A stretch of 64,000 nucleotides of DNA from Bugulina stolonifera (Eukaryota; Bryozoa; Gymnolaemata; Cheilostomatida; Bugulidae), in the NCBI GenBank assembly GCA_935421135.1, contig OW285187.1:6324001-6388000 (forward strand), read 5' to 3'. The position numbers were made by a program, and so were the translations under genes. The notes beneath the pieces are model-generated. The model was not told where the DNA came from. It searched no databases and worked only from the letters and a program-made list of their open reading frames with translations. Each line of letters starts with the position of its first letter. Within the stretch, counting starts at the first letter, position 1. Shown piece after piece: positions 11,501 through 23,500 of the stretch.

Positions 11501-14500
11501 GACTTTTCCTGATGTATTGACTGCGTTTACCGTTTGCTTGTGGTTTTGCTCTGCTACAACACATCATAGATATTCAACAAAGGCTGTGTTCTCATATCTG
11601 CCAGATGATGCAAGCGTCGATGGAGTGTATCTAACATTACTTCAGAATTATGTTGTTTACACCGTCAACAATGATCTTGTTATGGGAACAGCTGTGGTAA
11701 GTTGATCAAAATATTTCATGCAGTGTCTTGTCACTTTTGGGCATTTGTCTTAGTTTTATCAAATTTTTTTCAAGTACAATATATAACACAAGGTTCAAAT
11801 AAAATGTACGTGAACGTTTCTTTTAATTTTTGTAGAGTGAAGATGGTTTGTGGCATCACCTTTGCGTTAGCTGGAATAAAACAGGAATTGGAAAAATTTA
11901 CTTTGATGGAAAACATGTTAAAACTTCATATAACATTGCGCCAAGATTCTCTCTGACAAAAGGGTCACTTTTTATCGGTCAGTATAGATCCCATAGAGAC
12001 CCACCAGATTACAGACAATCCTTTCAAGGGAAAATTACGGAGTTACAGATGTGGGAGACTGCCAATTTTGATCCATCATCTGTCATGTGCACAAGCAGTC
12101 ACCAACATGGCAGCGATATTATATTTTCCTGGCATGATAAATGGGGACCCAAAACTGAGATTGACAATCCTGAGCCACACAGTATAGTATACATAGAGAG
12201 ATTGAATGTCACTAATACTAAATGTGTGAGTGCTATCTTGAAGGGATCTCAATATTATTTGGCTAAAACACTTCGTTATGAAACTAATAGCAGTACTATA
12301 TCCACTTCTACTAAAGGTGCCAATGCTGAAGAGAACATTTACCATGCTTCTACATTGTCTTCTATTTTAAAATCAACATTATCGGTCAACTCGTCGGAGA
12401 GTGTATCTAGAACAACTGTTATGCCTAGATCTGATAGGACTTTTGTAAACAGAATGTCAACTCGTGAGGCTTCCAGTTTCAGGAGTCATACCCATCAAAC
12501 GTTCACATTAGCTAATATCATACTATCAACAGTCACATCACTGACCACTAATACCACCCCTCATCACATTACATTGAGGCCAACTCAACCCACTAGTAGC
12601 ATAGGGAACACAACACTGAAATCCAAGTCTGGTAGTAATAAAACTTCAACTACATCTTCTAAGCTTTCCTCAGTGCTGACAGGCAGAAACTCAACAGCAA
12701 AAAAAGATAATCATTCCTTACCAAGAGCTAGTTTTCTTTCGAATATTCCTACAACATCTCCGAACGGTGATTATATTACTTCAGCAACAACCTCCAAAAA
12801 GGGTTTTAAGACTACATTGAGTAATGGTTATATTTCTCAAAATGCCATGGAAAGTCCATCACCAATCTCTAAAACTTCTGTACAAATATCTCCACGCTCA
12901 CCGATTGCTTCCTCTAACTCAACAATGACAACTGCAAACACAAGCACCTACCTTCCTGTTATAACAAGTACTGAAGATTCACCTGCAATAGTAAATCATT
13001 CAAGTATTGTCATTAAATCATACAAATCGCCCATCACCATACAGAGTGAGAGTATCACAGCTTCTCCAAATCAAATGTTACTGATGACTTCTAGGTCAAC
13101 TTTCAACGTGTCAGACGCAAGTAATAGGCATGATAGTTCTTCTGTTTCCGCGTTGCCAACACCTGAAATCAATTGCCAATGTGCTTGCCCTTCAACAGGA
13201 CATCCTATACTTGAAAATATTCACACATCATCAACAGCAAAACCAATAAGGATACATAAACGTTTCATACCTAAGAAAACTAAGCCTACTACACCTGGAA
13301 TACCGGAAGTTGTAACGCCCGTCATACCTCCCACTAAATATACCCCAAAAGAGGCACCTGGTTCTAAGGTCTTTGGTGTTATAGGTATCTCCTTTGTGAG
13401 CATTATAATTCTGGCTATAGTAGTTTCAGATTATCCTTATTTGGTAAGGTGGGGCCCATTATTAAAGAAAAATTGGCGTGCATGTCTTAATTGCAGGCGA
13501 TGTCATAAAATGAGTAAAAAAGAGAGAGCCATTCTTCAATATTGGAAAACTGTTAAGCGAGCAAGTGTTATGCCATTGGCTAATAGTGTATGTGCTGCAT
13601 CTCTGATAGACCATTTAGAAATAGATTATATGATATCTTCATGCAATGAAATTGTTCATTCTGGGGACAATTTAAGTGTGTATTCCTCCATGTAGTGTAA
13701 TATGAAATATATATTCTATCCATTGTGAACTTAATTTAGCTACTTTTAATAAAGTTTTTAGTTATTTCCTAGTTATTTTCTACATGTAGTTATTGCCATT
13801 GAATACAATATGTAAATTAATAAAGTACTCTAAAAGTTATTTGATCATTCTATTACCATAAGGGTTAATTGTTTGTTAATTCTCCTGAATAGTTCTTCCA
13901 ACAAGTAGAACAATAGCAGTGTACATGTATATCTACATGTATCTGAATCATCTGCATGGCTGTATATTTTTTTATATTGTGTGGTTCATTACCTTTATTT
14001 GAATGCATGTGTTTTGTCGATTCCAATATTGTTGAAACAATGTTATTGTAAATAAAAAATACCCATGACAAAATATCACATACATTACTCTGTCTCAACA
14101 TCAATTTGAGTTGGCTTACACATCAATGTGTATTTTTATAATGTGTAGTTCTAAAGACGTAAGTTACTACAAACATGTTTTAGCATATTTTAATTGACAC
14201 CCGCATGTACTGTTCAGTAATTTAATAGAAAACAATTTTTGTCTAACTACAAGTATAAGCACAATTAATCAACACGATCAATGTACATTTACTAGCAAAA
14301 ATAGCTACATACATGGTACAATGTATGTAACATTGTATTGTTTTCACAGCATAGCATAATCTTATGTACATGTGCATGGTTTATTTTAGCTGGACAAGTG
14401 CACCAAACAAGCTGCATACTATTTGCACACTATAGGTGATTCAAACACGCAGTCAATTGCTCATCTTCTACCCACAGTCTGTGATATGGAAGTAAGACTA

Positions 14501-17500
14501 ATGTCCTATCCAGTACCTGCTACTCATCTTTGCAAGGTGTTTGTGAAGGCAGTGTCTGCTGCTCTGCAGGATGATCAGCTAGGTAACTACTCGTACAAAC
14601 CTGCATCTGTGTGAATGTTCTTACTCTTGTGTGTTAGCATAGTAAGAACAGGTGTCCATACTATTGCAACTAGTTGGGCTTAGAAGAGTGCCATGTAATG
14701 CCAGGCTTTGTCAGCTAATAAATCATGCCAAGTTCTCTGCGTAATACCAGTTTTTGCATAATGTTCTCCACATAATATGCATTCAATTTAAAATCAGATA
14801 CTGCATTCATTTTTAGGATCACTGGTTGGATACCTTACTCTGCGAGTATATGGTGCCGCATGCAAGATACCCTCTGACTGGTGTGAGGAACCACTGACAA
14901 AGCAACGCAATCGTGTTCTATGCAGGTTGGCCAATGAATCTCCCATGAACGCTGCTTCATTTGCTTGTTGCTATCCTTTCCTGAAGCACATTCTTACTTC
15001 CACTGATGTAGAGAATTCCCAACGTTTAGAAATTCTGAGGGTGTTTGAAGCGCATGTCGACCTACGAAGTGATCTGGAAACTGTGAGTAACTCGCCTAAG
15101 CAGAGGTTTCTAATAACCAGTATAATGACGATGGATAGTAGTATTGTGACCAGATGAACAGTAGTATTGTGACCCATGTGGACAGTAGTGGACAATAGTA
15201 TTGTGACTCGTGTGGACAGTAGTATTGTGACTCGTGTGGACAGTAGTATTGTGACTCGTGTGGACAGTAGTATTGTGACCCGTGTGGACAGTAGTGGACA
15301 ATAGTATTGTGACTCGTGTGGACAGTAGTATTGTGACTCGTGTGGACAGTAGTGGACAATAGTATTGTGACTCGTGTGGACAGTAGTATTGTGACTCGTG
15401 TGGACAGTAGTATTGTGACTCGTGTGGACAGTAGTATTGTGACTCGTGTGGACAGTAGAATTGTGACCCGTGTGCTTGAGGCTTACTCTTGTTGATATAA
15501 TCAGTTTATCCTCAAAGTTTTTTTCTGGACTGTTCCTTCCGTAAGCTTTCTGGCCGTCATAGGTTGTGTGACCAACCTTTCACAATTTAGTCATTTCCAC
15601 ACTTTACGTGTGACTAATAGATTAGGTCTATATTTAATCATATACATGTAGAATCTTGTACACTGCATATCATGTATGCTTATATGTTTCATAGGATGGT
15701 CCAGCAATATTGCCTAGGTGTGATATGCTCCAAGTCTTGTTGCAACTAGTCAACGCGGGAGAAAGACAGGTTTCCAAAATGGCTGCCACAGTGCTGATTA
15801 AAGTCTGCACATGTGCAAGTGGTGATGATGGTTGTACTCTCGCTGAGCAAGATGAGATTGATGTGCTGTTAGATGCCTTAACCTGGGCTAACAGTACTGT
15901 CCGACATCTTGCGTTACAGGTGAGCATTACACGCATCATAAGAATTCCATGTATCTATTGATTTGTGTGTATAGTGTAGCTTGTAATCATAGCATCTCTT
16001 TAGGTCATCATTCATTAAGTAAATGGTTGTTCTAATAAGTGTGATCAATGTTCGCATTTGCTGAGAGTAATTGGATTGTTTAGATGTAAATTTCTTTCAA
16101 CTCAATTATTATCCATATACTATAAGGTTATATGAAGATGTAGATGTGTTCTATGGTCATACTCTGTAAATACATACATATAGTGTTTACTACTATAATA
16201 AACACTGTGTTACCTGATCTCAGGGTATGATTGAGATGGTAGATGCTCTCCCCACACCAGACACAGACCCTGAGCTTGGCAATACTCTTATGAAGAGGCT
16301 CTGGATAGCCAAAATGGATGTTGATGAACCTGTACAGGCCGCTGCTAATCTGTTAGTGTCACTGATATATAACTGTGTAGTATTGTTGTAATGTTCTGTT
16401 TTGTTGACCACTTGCTCTGTCTCAAGTCTCTGTTACAATAATGTAAATATTTTAGGTGGGTAGTCACTGACCTAATAATACAATTATTGTAATCTCAAAC
16501 TGGAGATACATGTATGTTCAAAATCAAGGTGTGAGACCCGAATTTTGAGGTACAACACAGCTTTTCAACGTTGTAATCGATCTCATGGGTTGATGTTTGG
16601 TGTTTGTTCTTTCTTGTTGAACCAGCCGTACATTTGAATAGTTTTTCTGAGGGCTTTTCATGATGAACATAGCCATGTACATTGTACACTTATTTATACA
16701 GGATATGGGAAGACCTAGGGTTAGAACTGGACACATCCATCTGTGCGAGTGTGCTAGAAGACATAGTTAGTGATGTAGAGTGTATCAGACACTCTGTAGC
16801 AGCTGCTGTCTACCAGATCATAGAACAGGATGCCAGCCACCTGCCTGCTGTCCTTCAGTCTTCTATGGTTATATACAAGGAGAAGCTATATGTAAGTTTA
16901 CATTACTACTACTAAGGGGAGCAGTGGATATAAACACATACTAATTCTAACTGTATGGCTCGACATGAGCATTATGGCTATACAGACACATAGTAGCTAC
17001 GTGGAGATCAGACAAGAACCAGATAGTCAGATTGTGGAATATTTATATCGATCTTCCTGCTAAGACGTATTTGGTAAGAAATGGTCCGTGCATTACTTAG
17101 TAACTTCCATTGCATCATGCAGTGCACAATATAATAACATTGTTTGTATGATGTAGATGGCTCCTCCTGTGCTAGATAACTTTGGAAGGGTGATTGAAAG
17201 GGAGGGAGCAGACCAATGGAGAGCAAGAAATGGGGTGGCTCTTGTACTAAAGCAGCTAGCACCCCTACTCACTTCTGATAACGTGGGAACTTTGATTAAC
17301 TTTTATGTCCCAGATGCACTACATGACCGTGACCACAAGGTAGCCCTCACTATGCGAGCTGCTGCTGTAGAATTAATAGAGCATCATGGGAAGGTAAGCA
17401 AGAGGTCAAATATATCACCGATTCTATAAACTGTAGATAGCATTTCACTGTATTTACAGCAGCATTACTATAGCTCTCAGATTGTAGAGTAATGTGTTAC

Positions 17501-20500
17501 AAGGGTGGACAATGCTATTCTCATAATCTACTAAGTACTTACAAAACTCTACTAAGAAGGCTGCTACTTGTGATCTTTTAAAAGCAGAGTTGTGCATCCT
17601 CTCTGAATTGTTTTCTGCTGCATTCCAAAATGTTTGTAGTTTTCTGAGAAATCAACTCGGAGCAGTTTGTAATCGCCTGTGTTCACTAACTATTGAATTT
17701 CAGGAAAACTGATTAATTACCTGCACCATAATGCTTGTGATATTTATGTGTGTTACCACAGGCTAATGTTGAGACACTGCTGCCGACATTGGAGAACACT
17801 ATAGCCTCCCTTCCAGATACTGGCAGCTATGACATCGTCAAACTTGGAGTTGTCGTACTCATGGGAAACCTGGCTAAGCATTTGGACAAGGATGATTCTA
17901 GAGTAAAGCCTATAGTAGCTAAGCTTATCGCATCTCTCTCCACCCCTTCACAGCAGGCAAGGCCCTATATACACATACTGTGCAAGTCATATACATATAC
18001 ACTTGTCATTCACATAGATCACATCATGTAGCTCTGCTGTACTATCTCAAGTTCATGATGGAATTTTGCTGAGATGCTGTTTGATAACTTGGTGATGAAA
18101 TGTACAGTCACATTTGTTTTACTATAGATCTATGAGGTATAACTTTATTGTACATACATGTAGCTCCACTACATTCAGTCCGCTATTCTCACACTATAAG
18201 CTGTCTGTAGGTCCAAGAGGCTGTGGCTAACTGTCTACCACCCCTAGTATCAGCTATAAGGGATGATGTACCACACCTTATAGCCAAGCTTCTGCAGCTA
18301 CTGCTCTCCTCTGACAACTACGGGGAGAGAAAGGGTGCTGCCTATGGGCTGGCAGGTCTAGTAAAGGGCAGTGGTATCCTAGTGCTTAATCAGCTGGGCA
18401 TCATGGATCAGCTCACCAATGCTATGGTGAACAAGAAGAATGCCAAGGAGAGGGAAGGTATGTTCAGCTGTTGCTAGATTTTGTTGTGGGAAGTACATGG
18501 CTTGTATGGTCAAACTATTGGTCGCATGTGAGCATACTTTAAAGGGTTACAAGTCATGTAAATGGACGGTTCATTATAGATGTGATATACAACTTGATGG
18601 GTGACTGAGCTGAGGATTAGTAACGTGAAATAGTTACACTGAATGTCAACTGCATCCATTGATATTATTTTATACTAAACTTTCATATATCACTGTTTGT
18701 CGTTATAGGGGCACTGTTTGCATTAGAGATGTTATCAATGATGCTGGGTCGTTTATTTGAGCCATACATAGTGCGTGTGCAGTCCAACCTGCTCCTTTGT
18801 TTTGGGGACAGCAATCAGCATGTGAGAGCGGCAGCAGACGATGCTGCTAAAGCTGTGATGAGCAAACTCTCCGCACACGGAGTAAAACTTGTCCTGCCCG
18901 CCCTTCTCAGGGGATTGGACGATGATTTGTGGAGAACCAAGTGTGGTGAGTGCTATGAGCAGTGTCTAGGTAGTGGGGATATGATAGAGAACTAAGTGTG
19001 GTGAGTGCTGTGAGCAGTGTCTAGGTAGTGGGGATATGATAGAGAACTAAGTGTGGTGAGTGCTGTGAGCAGTATCTAGGTAGTGGGGATACGATAGAGA
19101 ACTAAGTGTGGTGAGTGCTGTGAGCAGTGTCTAGGTAGTGGGGATACGATAGAGAACAAAGTGAAGTGAGTGCTGTGAGCAGTATCTAGGTAGTGGGGAT
19201 ACGATAGAGAACAAAGTGAAGTGAGTGCTGTGAGCAGTATCTAGGTAGTGGGGATATGATAGAGAACAAAGTGAAGTGAAAGCGATAGATATGCTAGATA
19301 ATATAGAGTGATATGAGAGGTGCCGCTGGTCTAGTGGTTTGGGTTGGGCAGGGAAGCGTAGTTGTTATTTAGAGTTTACAGTAGAATAGTGGAGGAGGGG
19401 TAGTGTTGCAGCTACTATAATAATATTGTTCTTGTAATGTATAAGCCTTTCTCTGTATATGCTAAGGACTGTTCTGTAGCTGTGTATTCACTGCTAGTAC
19501 ATGTACAAGTGTACATGCAGTTGTGTGTTTGGAATCATAAATTCATCTGTGTTTAGGATCTGTGGAACTTCTTGGTGCTATGGCCTTCTGTGCTCCCAAG
19601 CAATTGTCAGCTTGTCTACCACAGATTGTGCCTCAATTAGTTGATGTTCTGGCTGATTCCCATGATAAAGTGCGGGCTGCTGGTGCTACTGCCCTTCAAC
19701 ACATTGGAGAAGTCATCAAGAACCCTGAGATTCAGTGTGAGTGGACACATGTTATACCTACATATTGTAGATTTATTGCAATATCGTCAGTATATGGTTG
19801 CTTCGACTTTGTTTCATTAGTCTTATCAGTATATGGTGGGCTACATGGAAAGAATGATTACATCATATGCATATATTTATATACTGTTCTGTTTGCTTTA
19901 GCTATCGTTCCGGTACTGTTGAACGCATTGAAGAACCCAAATCACCACACCACTGTGTGCCTACAAACCTTGTTGGATACACAGTTTGTGCACTTCATTG
20001 ATGCCCCGTCACTCGCTCTAATCATGCCTGTGGTCACTCGGGCTATAGAGGACAGATCTACTGAGACTAGAAAGAATGCCTGTCAGATTATTGGTAACAT
20101 GTACTCTCTCACCGACCAGAAGGTAGGTTCTCCTTTCTGTGTTGGAGAAATACTAATTATGTGTGTGTATATATATCAGGTGTGAGTAATTACTCTGTAA
20201 TAGAGTTGGCAAGAAGCTGCTCTACAAATAATCTTCACTCATTGTTTAAACAGAACCCACGTCATTCATTGCATACAGTAGTGTTGTTTATTCAGAATGT
20301 ATGTTGAATCAGTTACTAATACTAATACTATCACTACATGTGTAGGATTTGAATCCCTACCTGCCTAAGATCATGCCCGGGCTAAAGAAATCTCTGGTAG
20401 ACCCTGTTCCAGAAGTTCGAAGCATGTCAGCAAGAGCCCTTGGTGCTATGGTCGGGGGTATTGGTGAGCAAGGATATCAAGATCTCCACCCATGGTTGAA

Positions 20501-23500
20501 AGCAACTTTAACTTCAGATGGCAACACTGTAAACAGGTATACATGTAGATGGATGGATTAGCACTGTAGTTACTCTTGTTCACTCACTTGGTTGTGGTTG
20601 TATGTTATCATTGTTTCTATTCGCTTGAGTTAGGGTTGTTGGAAAAGCCTGCTAGAAAATCATCTTGTGTAAATTGGCGTGGCCATGAAGATTAGTAATA
20701 TACAAGTGCTGCTGATAGCCACAAGCTACTGTATGACACTTGTGGTTGTATTCTACAGATCTGGGGCTGCCCAAGGACTCAGTGAGGTCATAGGTGCCCT
20801 GGGGGTAGATAAGTTGAAGACGTGTATACCAGAGATAATAGAAAGTGCTAATCAGCCGAACATCGCAGCACATGTGAGGGACGGCTATATTATGATGTTC
20901 ATCTACTTACCGATGGCGTTTAAAGAAGAGTTTACCCAGTTCATTGGATCAATTCTGCCCACTATTCTCAAGGTGATTGACATTATGACACTTGTAGTTT
21001 TAATGGTAGTCAATAGCCAGTTTCACATCTAGCCTGTGATTTTAGTTATACTGGTTGACAAGGCAGACAGTCTGATTGTAGAATATATGCATTTCACCTA
21101 ATAAATGGATAGTTGATAGTTGCTATACCGACACTTAACAGGTTACCTGCTAACTGTCTATTCACTCCAACTCGTTGCTTTTCCGATGTGTTTGTTGTAC
21201 ACATATAATATATACAGCTAGTCTATTGCCATCAATCTGTAGCTACATGTATGTGATTATATATGTTGATTAACAGGCACTGGCAGACGAGAGCGAGTAT
21301 GTAAGAGATACCGGACTACGCGCTGGCCAGAAGCTCATTAATATGTTTGCTTCCACATCCATTGAGTTATTGCTACCAGAGGTGGGTGACACATCTACAA
21401 TGTGAATCTAATACATCTTGTCAAAATGCATATCCTTTGCTAATTAATCTACATTTTGTGGAAACTTTCTATGAATAAAGTTTTTATTATTGTCAACCTA
21501 TACTAGGCCTGCACGGTGTTTCGGTTTCAAACGATGTAAACGGTGTGTGAACCCTCGGTGTTACACATCGGAAAATTTTTTATGCACCGAATCGCACCGG
21601 CACCGTGCCCAAACGATATATCGATGGTTCGGTGTAGTTCGATGTTATCGAACCGGACCGCTATGCCAGTAGTCATTCAATATTCATGCGGTCTAATATC
21701 ACGTGTTCTTGTTTACCTCACTTCAAACTAGGTTGCATACCTTCGCTAATCCGTTTCAATATTAACTGCCATCGTGGCTGTGATTGATTATCAATGTTGT
21801 GGAGGTAATAATTATTATTAAATTATACTAAATTGATTCATTAATTACGTAACTTAGCAGATTCTGGTATATTATATTCTATCGTTTGCATATGATTGCT
21901 TTGTTCATGAATAGTGTGCTGAAATAGAACAGTAGTATACGATCGAATATAATGGATTATATTAAATTTTATAAATAATTATAATATAATTAAATTTAAA
22001 CATACCATTGGATTAATTATTTCTATTATAATTAATCTACTACTAATGTTTAAGTTTGGTTATATTTGCTTGTAACTAAGAATAGCTACAATGCTTATAA
22101 TAGTTAATCATTATTAATTATGGCTTTTTAATTTAAAATTGTTGTGTCGTTAAGTTATGCTTTTGGTAAGCACCAGCTCTTTATTTATTTAAAATAAGCT
22201 AATACTAATGTTCAATCAATATTTTGTAGGTAGAATTCATCGGACTGAGCCATCGTAATATCCCATCTGAAGACAAATCTGCTAGATTCAATCGGTGGAC
22301 ACACTGAATTATACCAAATCAGCAATCTATCAAGAAAGCTTGCAAGAAAGATTCCCTACATTATCATTACATCATATGCAGCTATGCTAGCGTTTTTTCT
22401 TTCTCTTGTGATATGAAGTTAGCCCATGTCATTTTTAATTTGTTATCTTTTTGTGTCAGTGGTACGAGTGTGGTGGAAACAATGTTTGCTGTTTTTCTTC
22501 TGTAATTTGGTCACAATCAGTAATAAATCTAATAAATTATATGTAGTCAGTTGGGTGTGTGTCCAGCCTCATGTTTTTATATTTATTAAAATTACATAAA
22601 ATAGGTGAAGTAAGACCCAATGCAACTTAAGACTCACTAGACTACATGGGCAAATACAAAATCTTGGGAGTAGGAGTAAGCACTGATTACTTTCATTAGC
22701 CCAATAGCCACTTAAATAAAATAATATACATATACTATGTTTTAATGAAGCCCTGTCTGCCTGCCATACCTGAAAATAAAATAAACAATGATTGGCATGA
22801 ACTCATGTTGCAAGAAAGTGTTGAGGATTTTTGTTCCCTTGTATTGAACGGGCATGATGGGACAACTCTATTAGGCGAACTAGCTCCTGGACCAGTTCGA
22901 TCCGGTATATCGAACCAAAGTTGACACCGTCGAACACCGCTTGAGACCAGGATCAAGGGGTCCGGTGCGGTTCGGTATATCAATCCAAATTTGGCATCGG
23001 TTGACACCGAATGAGACTAGGCACAAGAGAACCGGTGTCAACCGGTGTTTGATTACCACCACCCCAAAAACCGAATATCAGTGGGGAGGCAACACCGGTG
23101 CAGGCCTAACCTATACTGCAGTGAGATTGGCCTGTACTGATAAAGTTCGGATTGGATTATTTTTTAAGCATGTTTATCCACTTGTATGCCATCTATGTTT
23201 GGACATGCTATGTACACTGTATCCGTTATACATGTGGTGTACAGTGTATGTATTACACATGCTGTGTACAGTGTATGTGTAATACATGTGGTATACAGTG
23301 TGTGTGTGTTGTGAATATTGTAGCTGGAAGAAGGACTGTTTGATGAGAACTGGAGGATTCGACTGAGTAGTGTACAGCTACTTGGTGATCTCCTCTACAA
23401 ACTATCTGGTGTGAGTGGTAAGGGCTCCACTGAGACAGCCCATGATGATGATAACTTTGGTACTGAGATCAGTCAGCAGGTACAAGCTTGTAGAATGACA

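Larger units (their letters stand above)
11082..14389 (+). other. 3.3-kb GCN1 intron that hosts a complete second gene
   Basis: The GCN1 exons on either side (10962-11081 and 14390-14582) join in phase 0 and match consecutive parts of the GCN1 family protein, so nothing of GCN1 is missing here. The intron contains an independent same-strand gene at 11421-13695 with its own poly(A) signals. About 340 bp precede that gene and about 690 bp follow it; the downstream part is AT-rich with no other gene seen. Confidence 0.9.

Noticed and set aside
15096..15359. Minus-strand ORFs rich in His-Asn-Thr-Thr
   Set aside because: Produced by the 21-bp minisatellite in a GCN1 intron.
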